Positions 34,474-43,083 are shown, counted from the stretch's first letter. The stretch is 64,000 nt of DNA from CAG-791 sp002390025 (GCA_946543465.1 CAMNLR010000160.1:1-64000), one strand, 5' to 3'. The notes: generated by a model not told the origin, from the sequence alone. Numbers and translations are program-made.

Positions 34474-35901
34474 CTAATTCTGCACACCGTGATGCGCGGG
34501 TTCGCTGTCGAACTGCAGGGGCCGGATGTCGTATCCGTGGTCGAGAAGCCAGGGAATGAGGTATTTCATGGCATTGACGGTATATTCCTTGGTGTCGTGA
34601 CACAGGACGACGCAGGTGTCCTGATTGGGGAGATTGGAGGTGATGTTGTTGATGACCATGTTCATATCTCCCTCTGAACCGCCGTCTCCGCTGGAAATAT
34701 TCCAGTCAAAATACTGAAAGCCCTTCTGCTGAGCCTGCTCCGTCAGCAGGGTCATGATGCCGGGAGTGTAACTGGCACTGATGCTGTTGGAACTGCCGCC
34801 CGCAAAGCGCATGAGGTTTGTGGTGTGCCCCGTCTGCCTCTGTACGATTTCCTGCATCTGGTCAATATCCTTCCAGAAGGCCTTGTCATCCGAGTAGATC
34901 TTTTCAAAATCATGGGTGAGGGTGTGGATGCCGACGCTGTTTCCTGCGGCATCTTCTTTTTTGATCATGTCCTCATAGGCTGGAAAAGCCCCTGTCACGA
35001 AGAAGGTGACCTGTACGCCGTAGCGGTCCAGCGTCTCCAGCAGCTCTTCCGTGTAGGGCCCCGGACCGTCGTCGAAAGTCAGATAGACGATCTTGCCTTG
35101 AGCGTCGGGATCGTCGATATTGATCTCCGGAAAATCCTTGCCGGTTTTCTCCTTGTAGCTCGTATCGTAGGGGATATCTCTGTAGACGACGCTTTCATTG
35201 CCCGCGCTGTCTGAGACCCTGTAGCAGATCCGGTCCTCCGTGATGGTGCGGCTGACCTGCTCCGTCAGATCCCCGTCCCGGTCGTCGGAGGCGGAAAAAC
35301 CCTCTTCCTCATATTCCTGCCAGGGCATGACGACATAGTCCTCCTTGTGGTCCAGTGTGATGACGGGGGGAACCTTGTCTTTTCCCTTGAAAAAACGCCG
35401 GATTCCGGACACCAGAAGAATGGCGCACAGAAGAAACATAACAATGAGCGCAGCGAGAGAGAGAAGCCTGCGGATCCTGTTTCTGCGGCGCCTGGCGGAA
35501 GCCGGTCTGGAGCCCCGGCGCTGCGGGGAAGCATTCCCGCGGTTCTGCCTTGCGGCAGGAGCAGTCCTGCGGGCAGACTGCTTTCGGCGATCCTGTGAAG
35601 GGCTGCTTTCGGACGGCCTTTTTTGTGACGATCTGGCGCCGTCCTTCCTGGCCTGCGGGGAAGCACTGGAGCTCTTCCTGCCCTGCGGGGAGGCACTGGC
35701 GCTCTTCCTGCCCTGTGAGGAAGCACTGACGCTCTTCCTGGCCTGCACAGGGATCATATCGATCTGCCTGCCCTGTGAGGAGCCCCTGCTTCCCTGTACG
35801 CTTTGTCCGGAAGCACGGCTGCCTGCCTTCGCTGCCTGCGAGGCCTGCTCTCTGTTATCTTTGTTCTGCGCGGCAGGATTGTCGGTGGTCGTCTTATTCA
35901 A
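34474..35901 (-). CDS. Membrane-anchored polysaccharide deacetylase (NodB domain)
   Basis: 475 residues. A basic, Ser/Gln/Arg-rich cytoplasmic N-terminus (about 1-140) holds repeats of ASxQGRKSxSASPQ. One membrane helix (about 145-168) precedes an extracellular Ig-like/DUF5011-like domain (about 175-250, PPVITLDHKEDYVV). The NodB deacetylase domain (about 268-465) has TFDDGPGP for the catalytic and metal Asp pair, HTLTHD for the metal His residues, the RFAGGSSN motif and the late CHDTKEYT. It should remove acetyl groups from peptidoglycan or another GlcNAc polymer. The N-terminal repeats are encoded by direct DNA repeats and look expanded. Confidence 0.9.
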   Translation of the reverse strand: MNKTTTDNPAAQNKDNREQASQAAKAGSRASGQSVQGSRGSSQGRQIDMIPVQARKSVSASSQGRKSASASPQGRKSSSASPQARKDGARSSQKRPSESSPSQDRRKQSARRTAPAARQNRGNASPQRRGSRPASARRRRNRIRRLLSLAALIVMFLLCAILLVSGIRRFFKGKDKVPPVITLDHKEDYVVMPWQEYEEEGFSASDDRDGDLTEQVSRTITEDRICYRVSDSAGNESVVYRDIPYDTSYKEKTGKDFPEINIDDPDAQGKIVYLTFDDGPGPYTEELLETLDRYGVQVTFFVTGAFPAYEDMIKKEDAAGNSVGIHTLTHDFEKIYSDDKAFWKDIDQMQEIVQRQTGHTTNLMRFAGGSSNSISASYTPGIMTLLTEQAQQKGFQYFDWNISSGDGGSEGDMNMVINNITSNLPNQDTCVVLCHDTKEYTVNAMKYLIPWLLDHGYDIRPLQFDSEPAHHGVQN

Positions 35902-35931
35902 TGGAGTTTCCTCTTATCTGATCAGTGCCTT

Positions 35932-35964
35932 AAAAAACACGTCCGTACCGGAGTACGGACGTGT
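35932..35964 (-). terminator. Terminator after the DUF937 gene
   Basis: ACACGTCCGTAC and GTACGGACGTGT form a 12-bp perfect stem with a 4-nt loop. TTTTTT follows on the minus strand. Confidence 0.9.
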
Positions 35965-36039
35965 AAAGCATTACGGATGCCTGTGTTTTACAGCTTTGGT
36001 CATCGTTCCGCGGGTTTTTGGTGGTTCGTGAAAAATGCT

Positions 36040-36663
36040 TTATTGTTTCGAAGCAGACAGAAGAAGGCTGAGCAGTTCCGTGCCGTCGATGCGGCCGTCG
36101 CCGTCTTTGTCCAGAGGGTTGGCAGGAGCCTGAGGTGCTTCTTCTTTGCCGCCGCCGAGCAGGGAACCGAAGATTCCGCCGCCGGTAAGCAGGGAGGCCA
36201 GAGGATTCGCGGGCTTCTGCGCGGCAGCTGCCTGTGCGGCATTGGCTTCCGCCGCATTGGCCTCAGCTGCATTGGAGACGCCGCTCATAAGGCCGGGCGC
36301 CAGGATCGACAGAACCTGGTGGACCTGGTCTGTGCCCAGGCCGGTCTGTGTGGACAGATCCTGTGTGACGGCGTTCTCTTTCCTGCCGAGAATGTGATGG
36401 ATGATCTTGGCACCGTCTTCTTCATCCGCATCCTTGAGCTGCAGGTCCATGCTGTTATTGTTTTTATGCTGAGAGAGCGCACCGAGCAGGGACAGAGCGC
36501 CGTTCCCGGAGGAAGCGTTTTGTGTCATATACTTGATTAGGATCGGAAGAGCAAGCATGACAAGCTTCTGGATTTGCTTGCTGGAAAGTCCTGTTTTCCC
36601 TGAAACAGAGTTGACAGATGATTGAGACAACATAGTCCCTGCCAATAAACTGAGCAGATTCAT
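36040..36663 (-). CDS. DUF937-family protein with a C-terminal EF-hand-like motif
   Basis: 207 residues. The N-terminal part (about 1-125) matches the DUF937 plan: MNLLSLLAGTML, a conserved GLSSKQIQKLVMLALPIL helix and HHILGRKENAV. An Ala-rich linker with repeats of AEANAA follows, then a Gly-rich segment. The C-terminus has DKDGDGRIDGTEL, a consensus EF-hand/dockerin calcium loop. No signal peptide is visible. The function is unknown; coupling this family to a calcium loop is unusual to my knowledge. It is a single-gene unit with a strong terminator. Confidence 0.75.
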   Translation of the reverse strand: MNLLSLLAGTMLSQSSVNSVSGKTGLSSKQIQKLVMLALPILIKYMTQNASSGNGALSLLGALSQHKNNNSMDLQLKDADEEDGAKIIHHILGRKENAVTQDLSTQTGLGTDQVHQVLSILAPGLMSGVSNAAEANAAEANAAQAAAAQKPANPLASLLTGGGIFGSLLGGGKEEAPQAPANPLDKDGDGRIDGTELLSLLLSASKQ

Positions 36664-36851
36664 GAGATCCTCCCTTCAATACTTCAAGACTCATCCGCAG
36701 GTATTGTACAGTGAAGAAAAAACAGCGGGTCGTGGTAACCGCGAAAGAGCCTGCAACTGTACCTGTGGCTCTATTGTATAACATTTTCGCCCGTACCGCG
36801 AGTTTTTCCGAATCAAAACAAAGGATGCGAAAACAGCAGAATACTTTGGTA

Positions 36852-37044
36852 TAATGGAATAAACAGCGAGCCAAGCGGCTGCAAATGCCGAGCTGGCTCG
36901 GGCATTTGCAGACATTTGGCGAGCGTCCACACATGAGCATGGAGGGCTTTTTTGCGAGGAAGGAGCAAAAAAGACCGGGAATGCGAATGTGTGGAGCGTG
37001 TCGAAAGCGCGCAAGCGCGCCGGCACGCGGGGTTTATTCCATTA
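36852..37044. repeat. Palindromic intergenic element bounded by 13-bp inverted repeats
   Basis: TAATGGAATAAAC (36852-36864) is the exact inverse of GTTTATTCCATTA (37032-37044). Nested inside are TCCACACAT/ATGTGTGGA (36926-36934 with 36987-36995) and CTTTTTTGC/GCAAAAAAG (36947-36955 with 36965-36973). The left part holds the first copy of a 63-bp direct repeat. The remainder of the 483-nt gap before udp holds the second copy and the udp ribosome binding site. Confidence 0.75.
36863..36925. repeat. 63-bp direct repeat, copy 1
   Basis: Identical over 63 nt to 37053-37115, exactly 190 nt apart. Each copy folds on itself: CTGCAAATGCC pairs with GGCATTTGCAG, and GCCAA with TTGGC outside it. Confidence 0.9.
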
Positions 37045-37052
37045 TTAACAGG

Positions 37053-37115
37053 ACAGCGAGCCAAGCGGCTGCAAATGCCGAGCTGGCTCGGGCATTTGCA
37101 GACATTTGGCGAGCG
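37053..37115. repeat. 63-bp direct repeat, copy 2
   Basis: Second exact copy, ending 31 nt before the udp start, so its hairpin would lie in the udp leader. Confidence 0.9.
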
Positions 37116-37146
37116 ATGTATTTTCAGTGTGGGGGAGGGTATAAAA

Positions 37147-38028
37147 ATGATCAATTACTCAGCGGATGTGACGAAACAGTACCATACCCAGGTCGGGACC
37201 GGGGATGTGGGGCGCTATGTCCTGATGCCCGGCGACCCCAAGCGCTGTGCCAAAATAGCCCGCTATTTTGACAATGCCGAGCAGGTTGCGGACAGCCGGG
37301 AATATGTGACCTGGACCGGAACCCTGGACGGAGTAATGGTGAGCGCAACCTCATCGGGAATCGGCGGGCCCTCGACGGCAATCGCCATGGAGGAGCTGAG
37401 CCTGTGCGGCGTGGATACCTTTGTCCGGGTCGGTACCTGCGGTGGTATACAGCCGGAAGTAAAGAGCGGCGACCTGGTGATCGCGACCGGTGCGGTCCGG
37501 ATGGAAGGCACATCGAGGGAGTATGCTCCGATTGAATTCCCCTCCGTGGCGGACCTGCAGGTGACAAATGCCCTTGTCGCAGCGGCCAGGAAGCTGGGCT
37601 TCGCAGACGGAAAAGAGACAGATCCTGTGACCGGCATGCTAAAGGGTGCAGAGGCGCCGGCGGGGGAGGGAAGGCAGGATGTAACTCCTGTACTGCTTCC
37701 TGCCTATCATGTCGGTGTCGTCCAGTGCAAGGATTCCTTCTTCGGCCAGCATGAACCTGAGAAAATGCCTGTGTCCTATGAACTTCTCAATAAGTGGGAA
37801 GCCTGGAAGAGAATGGGATGCCTTGCCTCCGAAATGGAATCCGCCGCCATGTTTATCGTGGCCGCAAAGCTGCGGGCCAGAGCGGGTACCTGTCTGATGG
37901 TGGCGGCAAACCAGGAGCGCGAGAAACTGGGCCTGTACAATCCGATCGCCCGGGATACAGACCAGGCGATCCGAACCGGAATCGAGGCAGTGCGGGCCCT
38001 GATCCGGGCAGACCAGGGCAGATCATAA
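37147..38028 (+). CDS. udp: Uridine phosphorylase family nucleoside phosphorylase
   Basis: 293 residues. NP-I family motifs: MPGDPKRCAKIARYF (phosphate/ribose site), ATSSGIGGPSTAIAMEEL, RVGTCGGIQPEV and EMESAAMFIVA. The set fits uridine phosphorylase, which splits uridine to uracil and ribose-1-phosphate. ATG 37147 has GGGAGGG about 8 nt upstream; the open frame upstream runs through repeat DNA. A short Gly/Ala/Glu insert is visible near residues 162-178. It is followed after 78 nt by cytidine deaminase, giving a cytidine-to-uracil salvage pair. Confidence 0.92.
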   Translation: MINYSADVTKQYHTQVGTGDVGRYVLMPGDPKRCAKIARYFDNAEQVADSREYVTWTGTLDGVMVSATSSGIGGPSTAIAMEELSLCGVDTFVRVGTCGGIQPEVKSGDLVIATGAVRMEGTSREYAPIEFPSVADLQVTNALVAAARKLGFADGKETDPVTGMLKGAEAPAGEGRQDVTPVLLPAYHVGVVQCKDSFFGQHEPEKMPVSYELLNKWEAWKRMGCLASEMESAAMFIVAAKLRARAGTCLMVAANQEREKLGLYNPIARDTDQAIRTGIEAVRALIRADQGRS

Positions 38029-38030
38029 AA

Positions 38031-38065
38031 AAGAGCCGTGAAGGAATCCGCAGGGCTCTTTCACG
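38031..38065 (+). other. Competing hairpins between udp and cdd
   Basis: AAAGAGCC can pair with GGCTCTTT. The overlapping CCGTGAA can instead pair with TTCACGG. The two stems exclude one another. No T run follows, so a role is unproven. Confidence 0.35.
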
Positions 38066-38106
38066 GAGCTGTTTACGGACTTTCATTTAGGGATGGAGAT
38101 TGGGCC

Positions 38107-38529
38107 ATGGATGAAAAAATGATCAGAAAACTGATAGAGACAGCTGCGGCACAGCGTCAGTATTCCTATGCACCCTATTCCGAATACAGGGTGGGCGCAG
38201 CGCTTCTCACCAAAGACGGGAGAATATTCACCGGATGCAACATCGAAAATGCCGCCTATGGACCGTCCATGTGCGCAGAGCGCACGGCGATCTTCAAGGC
38301 GGTCAGTGAGAATGTGCGGGTTTTCGAAGCTATTTGTGTTGTCGGCGGAAGAGGGGATGCCCCATCGGACTTTTCCGTTCCCTGCGGTGTATGCAGGCAG
38401 GTAATGGCGGAATTCTGCGAGCCCTCCTTCAAAATCATCGTGGCAAAGGACCCGGAGAATTTCGAACTGTACACGCTGGACGATCTGCTGCCGAAGAGCT
38501 TCGGACCGGAGAATCTGAAAACCTGCTGA
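38107..38529 (+). CDS. cdd: Cytidine deaminase
   Basis: 140 residues, the length of small tetrameric cytidine deaminases. Zinc ligands C56 (MCAERT, with catalytic E58), C93 and C96 (PCGVCRQ). N-terminal YSYAPYSEYRVGAAL and GCNIENAAYG are family blocks. ATG 38107 is used because GGAG lies upstream and the family start matches. It deaminates cytidine and deoxycytidine to uridine forms, which the upstream uridine phosphorylase can split. Confidence 0.96.
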   Translation: MDEKMIRKLIETAAAQRQYSYAPYSEYRVGAALLTKDGRIFTGCNIENAAYGPSMCAERTAIFKAVSENVRVFEAICVVGGRGDAPSDFSVPCGVCRQVMAEFCEPSFKIIVAKDPENFELYTLDDLLPKSFGPENLKTC

Positions 38530-38606
38530 TGGCAGAAAGGCAGGGCAGAAGCGGAACACAGCTCATGGAACATAGCTCATTGCCCGGCAGCCGGTATGCA
38601 GATCAC

Positions 38607-38906
38607 TCAGCCCTCGACGATCAGGTAGCGGCCGTCTCCCACGGGAAAGACCTCTGCAGCGGCAAGGATGTCCTCACCTTCCACATCGGTGCCCACTTCT
38701 TCAAAATACTGCTTTACCTCTCGCTTGGATTTTGCGACGACAGCAAAGCACATTTCCAGGAAGTCTGCGGCCTCCTCCGGTGTCGATGCCACCTTTTCGG
38801 GGAAGAGCTGGAGCTGTTTTTCCAGAAAACAGGCCAGAACTGCGGCGTCATAATCGGGATGTGAGAAGCCGGCGGATTTTTTGGTCGATGTTTTTTTCTG
38901 TGCCAT
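38607..38906 (-). CDS. Small conserved hypothetical protein
   Basis: 99 residues, acidic, no signal peptide or membrane segment. A Lys-rich start (MAQKKTSTKKSAG) is followed by FSHPDYDAAVLACFLEKQL and a C-terminal AAEVFPVGDGRYLIVEG. ATG 38906 is preferred, with AAAGGA 5-10 nt upstream; further upstream the frame runs into a tandem repeat. It is convergent with cdd. I do not recognise a function. Confidence 0.65.
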   Translation of the reverse strand: MAQKKTSTKKSAGFSHPDYDAAVLACFLEKQLQLFPEKVASTPEEAADFLEMCFAVVAKSKREVKQYFEEVGTDVEGEDILAAAEVFPVGDGRYLIVEG

Positions 38907-38924
38907 GGCAGTCCTTTCAACTAT

Positions 38925-39070
38925 ACGGGTGCGGAAACAATCTGCAGGTATGAAGACAGTTATGCATGTATGAATATAATAATACGGGTGTAAATACAAT
39001 TACACAGGTGTGAAAATAATTATGCGGGTGTAAATACAATTACGCGGGTGTGAATAAATTTATGCGGGCG
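38925..39070. repeat. 20-bp tandem repeat
   Basis: Seven to eight units with the pattern GGGTGTAAATACAATTACGC at exact 20-bp intervals, best conserved from 38986 to 39070. The tract lies in the 483-nt gap before the DegV gene. The rest of the gap (39071-39220) shows no gene. Confidence 0.85.
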
Positions 39071-39225
39071 CATATATAAATGAAGTGAAGTGATAATTTT
39101 ATTATAGGGATGCCCTTATTTCTTTGCAAGGAAAAGAGTCCCTGTGCGGGGGCGGTCCGGCTTCTGCGGCGGATGCCGGCAGCGGTGGGATCTGAATGCG
39201 CGGAGCCGGCACGGGGGGATTTTCC

Positions 39226-39253
39226 TTTACATATGGGGGCGGGCGGATACAAT
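39226..39253 (+). promoter_or_regulatory. Probable promoter of the DegV-family gene
   Basis: -35 TTTACA (39226-39231), 16-nt spacer, -10 TACAAT (39248-39253). The leader would be about 130 nt. Confidence 0.5.
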
Positions 39254-39389
39254 GAATAGTAGGAATGACGGCATAGTTGGCTGCGGGAAAATGCATCCTG
39301 CACATGAGGAGCATGTGTTGAAGCTCTGACGAGCGGTATGCAAGGGTGTATTATGAGAGAGCGACAGACTGAATGAGAGGAGGATGACC

Positions 39390-40259
39390 ATGGGAATCAC
39401 GATCATCACGGATTCAGGAAGTGATATCAAACAGGAAACTGCCGCGAAGTGGGGGATCAGAGTACTTCCCCTGATGGTCCGTTTTGGAGAGGAGGAGTTT
39501 CTGGATGATGTAACTCTGACAGCCGATCAGATGTACGAGAGGATGATCAGGACAGGGGAGCTGCCGAAGACGGGCCAGGTGCCGCCTTATATTTTTGAAC
39601 TGGCTTTCAGGGATGAAGTGGGGAAGGGAAATACCGTGATCTGCATCACGACTTCCTCGGGCATGTCCGGCTGCTATCACAGCGCCTGCATAGCGGCGAG
39701 GCATTTTCCCGGAAAGGTCACGGTGATCGACAGCCTGAATGTCTGCGCGTCTCTGTATGTACTCGTCCGCTATGCGGAGGGACTTGTCAGGATGGGCAGG
39801 TCACACGAGGAGATCGTCCATCGTCTTGAGAGAGATAAACACCGCCTTCATGTGATTTCCCTGGTGGATACCCTTGATTATGTCCGCAGGGGCGGAAAAA
39901 TTTCCACGGCCAAGGCCCTTGCCGGCAGTCTTCTTCGCATCAAGCCCATCATAACGGCGGATGAGGAGGGAAAAGTCAAAGTGATCGGCAAAGGCAGGGG
40001 GGAACTCAATGCCTACAGACTCTTTTCCCAGCTGGTCGAGGAAACCGGAGGGATTGATTTTTCACTGCCGGTCTGCATGGCTTATTCAGGCCTCTCGGAT
40101 GAAAACATGCGCAGATATATGGGAAAAGAGGCCGCCCTGTTTAAGGGGTGGGAGAGAGAGGTGCATGTGATGCAGTTCGGAGCGACCGTAGGCACTTATT
40201 CCGGACCGGATGCTTTTGCCATCGGATTTTTCCACAAGCGGACCGCGTCATCTCCGTGA
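39390..40259 (+). CDS. DegV-family fatty-acid-binding protein
   Basis: 289 residues. The DegV signature is clear: ITDSGSDIKQE at the N-terminus, TGQVPPYIFE, CITTSSGMSGCYHSA and the later DTLDYVRRGGKISTAKAL. Members bind a fatty acid, and several act as FakB proteins that present it to the kinase FakA. No fakA is in this window. The second of two ATGs (39390) is preferred since GAGGAGG (39377-39383) abuts the first. Confidence 0.92.
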   Translation: MGITIITDSGSDIKQETAAKWGIRVLPLMVRFGEEEFLDDVTLTADQMYERMIRTGELPKTGQVPPYIFELAFRDEVGKGNTVICITTSSGMSGCYHSACIAARHFPGKVTVIDSLNVCASLYVLVRYAEGLVRMGRSHEEIVHRLERDKHRLHVISLVDTLDYVRRGGKISTAKALAGSLLRIKPIITADEEGKVKVIGKGRGELNAYRLFSQLVEETGGIDFSLPVCMAYSGLSDENMRRYMGKEAALFKGWEREVHVMQFGATVGTYSGPDAFAIGFFHKRTASSP

Positions 40260-40327
40260 CAGACTCCTATACAGGCACTCCTATGCGGGGGAGGCGTTTT
40301 TTGACAGAGAGAAAAAGGCAATAGTCA

Positions 40328-41263
40328 ATGAATACAAGTCTTGTTTTAATGAGCAAGTTGGTCTCCATGATGATCATCGCAGCTGTCGGACTGATGACGA
40401 TCCGGATCGGTCTTCTGGATGAACGGGACAGGCGTCAGCTTGCCAAGCTCAGTCTGTATGTGCTGCAGCCATGTCTGATCGTCAAGTCTTTTCAGATTGA
40501 ACTGACGCAGGAAAGGCTGATGGGATTCGGACTGGCAGTGGTTTTCGCAGGCCTGGTCCACATCGGATTTATCTTCGCCGCAGAGATTCTGGAGAGGATC
40601 GGCCTGATTGATGCCGTTGAAGAGCTGACAATCGTTTACACAAACTGCGGCAACCTGATTCTTCCGATCGTCAGCATGACGCTGGGATCGGAGATGACTT
40701 TCTATGCCAGTGCGTTTCCGATCTTTTTCAACATCCTGTTCTGGACCCACGGGGTCAGCCGGATGAGCGGGGGCGGTTTTGACTGGCGGAAACTGGTTTT
40801 TAATTCCAATATCATCGCCCTGCTGACGGGTCTGCTGCTCATGCTTCTGCAGATTCCGATTCCGGGCGTTTTGAAGACCTCCATAGATATGTTTTCCGAT
40901 ATGCTGGGCCCCACGTCCATGCTTGTCATCGGCATGACAATGGCAGGTGCTGATTACAAGGGGATGCTGTCCTACAAAAAGGCTTATCTGGTGATCTTCT
41001 TGAGACTGATCGGATTTCCCCTCATGGCAATCGCAGTCCTGCGCCTGAGCGGCTTCCTGACCAGGCATCCCGAGTATATTCCGATTCTGCGCGTGTCCTT
41101 TATGGCTGTCGCCGCACCTCCCGCAGCAAACGTTGCCCAGGTGGCGGTCATCTATGACAGGCATCCGGCCAAGGCGGGATTTTACAACATTCTGGGAATG
41201 CTCCTGTGTGTATTCACCATGCCGCTGATCGATTATATTTATGCCATTGTTTTTGCGACGTAA
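40328..41263 (+). CDS. AEC-family (auxin efflux carrier type) transporter
   Basis: 311 residues with about ten hydrophobic helices arranged as two five-helix halves. It carries the family features YVLQPCLIVKSF, an unwound NCGNLILPIV region and, in the second half, VAAPPAANVAQVA. Bacterial members export or exchange small organic acids; the substrate is unknown. It follows the DegV gene by 68 nt on the same strand. Confidence 0.88.
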   Translation: MNTSLVLMSKLVSMMIIAAVGLMTIRIGLLDERDRRQLAKLSLYVLQPCLIVKSFQIELTQERLMGFGLAVVFAGLVHIGFIFAAEILERIGLIDAVEELTIVYTNCGNLILPIVSMTLGSEMTFYASAFPIFFNILFWTHGVSRMSGGGFDWRKLVFNSNIIALLTGLLLMLLQIPIPGVLKTSIDMFSDMLGPTSMLVIGMTMAGADYKGMLSYKKAYLVIFLRLIGFPLMAIAVLRLSGFLTRHPEYIPILRVSFMAVAAPPAANVAQVAVIYDRHPAKAGFYNILGMLLCVFTMPLIDYIYAIVFAT

Positions 41264-41316
41264 CCCCGGGTCCATACCCGGAAAAAAGACGGGCAAAGGT
41301 ACTGTGTTCTCCCTCA

Positions 41317-41339
41317 TTTTTCATCGCGCAGTATCCGGG
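41317..41339. repeat. Short intergenic repeat TTCATCGCG, copy 1
   Basis: TTTTTCATCGCGCAGTATCC here, TTCTTCATCGCGTAATACCC at 61687 and TTCTTCATCGCGCAAAACCC at 62578 share an 18-nt core. Confidence 0.55.
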
Positions 41340-41423
41340 CCTTCCGCCTCCGGATAGGCGTCCGATTCAGGAAATCCGCAGGCGGCGCAAAGAACCATAG
41401 GCGGGTCCTGAATTTTTGCAATT

Positions 41424-41481
41424 AAAAAAGCGGCAGCAGACTGAGATCAATCGTTTGGACGATCCGGCCTGCTGCCGCTTT
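41424..41481 (-). terminator. scpA terminator
   Basis: AAAGCGGCAGCAG (41427-41439) and CTGCTGCCGCTTT (41469-41481), a 13-bp perfect stem. A T run follows on the minus strand. Confidence 0.88.
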
Positions 41482-41508
41482 CTGTATCAAATTTGTATTA
41501 AATAGGGG

Positions 41509-42966
41509 TTATCTGCGCCTTGCCCACAGGCGGGAGAGACGTGTCCGCTCCCAGCGGGGATTGCTGCGGACGATCCGGCGGGCCGAACTGTCTTTACCGG
41601 TCCGGAAGCCTCTGACGGACCCGCTCTTGAAACTGAAGCGGGAAGGCATGTGCCTGGGCAGGCCCTTACACCACAAACGGCCTGCAAAACAGGGCGCAGC
41701 CTCTTCTTCCGCAGGGGCAGCCATTACCTCTTCAGGAGCAGCCTCTTCCTCCGCAGGAGCAGGCATTTCTTCTGCGGGAGCAGCTGCCTCTTCTAGGGGA
41801 ACGGCCGCTTCTTCCGCGGGAGCAGCTGCCTCTTCTAGGGGAACGGCCTCTTCCTCCGCAGGAGCAGCCACTTCTTCCGCGGACTCAGTCAATTCATCTT
41901 CGGCAGTGGGAACCGATTCTGCTTCGATGGGCTGATCATGAACAATCTCCGGTGCCCTCTCCGGTTCAGCGACAGGAAAAGGAGTGATCATACTGATCGG
42001 AACAGGAGGAGATATGCGCTCTGCACCACGGACAAGGGAGAGCGACATCAGATCCGGTTTTTCTGCGGGTTCGGCCGAGGCGGGGGCGTCTTCAGGCTCT
42101 TCAGACCCGGATGCGGGCTGAGCCTCTGCTTCTATGGCAGGGGATGCGGGAACTTCTTCAGGTTCTTCTGACTCCGGGGAGACCTGAGTCTCTGCTTCTG
42201 CGGCAGAGGCATCGGCAGCTTCGGAAGCTTCGATCAGGATCTTTCCGCAGATGGAATCCTGAACGATATGTACCTTCTGGACTTTCATAAGCTCGAGAAG
42301 GATGAGGAAGGTCACGATCACCTCTTCTTTGCTCTCCTGAGACTCGAGAAGGGCACGGAAATCGGTCTGGGGGTGTGCCTGCAGGTAGGCTCGGATATAA
42401 AGGGTCTTGGTGTCGATATTGACTTCTTCGCGTTTGATCCTGCCGAACCCGCTTCGGATCGGGTCGCGGCGGCTCTTTTTTCTGCGAAGGACTTCGCCGA
42501 ATACTTTTTCCAGCCTCTTGAGGTCTGTGCCGCGCAGGAGATCCTCGTAGTCAATGGGAGGCTGGTAGCTGCGCACCTCCCTGGGGAGATCCTGCGCACG
42601 AAAATAACGCACGCCGGCCTGCTCCCGGCAGACAGCGAGTTCCTCGGACATATATTTGAACATCTTGTATTCCAGAAGGCGGCGGACCAGTTCTTCGCGG
42701 GGATCCGCTTCTTCCTCGCCGGTCTCCTCGTCTTTTTCGCGGGGCAGGAGCATACGGCTCTTGATATCCAGAAGCGTCGCCGCCATGACGAGAAATTCGC
42801 TGGTGACATCCATGTCCTCGTGGTCCATCTGACGGACATATGCCAGGTACTGGTCGGTGATCTCAACGATGGGAATATCGTAGATGTCTATTTTGTTTTT
42901 TTCAATCAGGTGCATGAGGAGATCCAGAGGCCCCTCAAAGACCGGAAGCTTTACGGGAATTGCCAT
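41509..42966 (-). CDS. scpA: Segregation and condensation protein A with a long C-terminal extension
   Basis: 485 residues; ScpA is normally about 250. The ScpA part (1 to about 255) is complete: VKLPVFEGPLDLLMHLIEKN (SMC-head-binding helices), EFLVMAATLLDIKSRMLLP, and the C-terminal winged helix (VIVTFLILLELMKVQKV). ScpA is the kleisin that bridges SMC with ScpB. The extra 230 residues are Ala/Glu/Pro repeats (units such as AAAPAEE and SEEPEEVPAS) and a final basic stretch of about 60 residues ending RWERTRLSRLWARRR. scpB is not adjacent, although the two usually lie together. The extended -10 promoter is at 43078-43083. Confidence 0.92.
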   Translation of the reverse strand: MAIPVKLPVFEGPLDLLMHLIEKNKIDIYDIPIVEITDQYLAYVRQMDHEDMDVTSEFLVMAATLLDIKSRMLLPREKDEETGEEEADPREELVRRLLEYKMFKYMSEELAVCREQAGVRYFRAQDLPREVRSYQPPIDYEDLLRGTDLKRLEKVFGEVLRRKKSRRDPIRSGFGRIKREEVNIDTKTLYIRAYLQAHPQTDFRALLESQESKEEVIVTFLILLELMKVQKVHIVQDSICGKILIEASEAADASAAEAETQVSPESEEPEEVPASPAIEAEAQPASGSEEPEDAPASAEPAEKPDLMSLSLVRGAERISPPVPISMITPFPVAEPERAPEIVHDQPIEAESVPTAEDELTESAEEVAAPAEEEAVPLEEAAAPAEEAAVPLEEAAAPAEEMPAPAEEEAAPEEVMAAPAEEEAAPCFAGRLWCKGLPRHMPSRFSFKSGSVRGFRTGKDSSARRIVRSNPRWERTRLSRLWARRR

Positions 42967-43077
42967 AATCGTAAAAAATGTTTACACATATGGGCAGATC
43001 ACAACAGGTTCATGGGGACCGGCCGGTGCGGGTGTAAACGGTGACAGTAATGCGGTTTCCTTTTTTCAGTATTCTGC

Positions 43078-43083
43078 ATTATA
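43078..43083 (-). promoter_or_regulatory. Extended -10 of the scpA promoter
   Basis: The minus strand reads TGTTATAAT (TGn plus TATAAT). The -35 region is weak (AGTGCA). The leader is about 105 nt. The 360-nt gap 42967-43326 otherwise holds only this promoter and the nptA-type terminator. Confidence 0.5.

Noticed and set aside
36464..37154. Open frames of about 110-160 codons within the repeats upstream of udp
   Set aside because: They consist of translated direct and inverted repeats on both strands and share no protein family; treated as repeat DNA.
38925..39070. CRISPR-like array
   Set aside because: The units are contiguous 20-bp tandem repeats without unique spacers and no cas gene is present.
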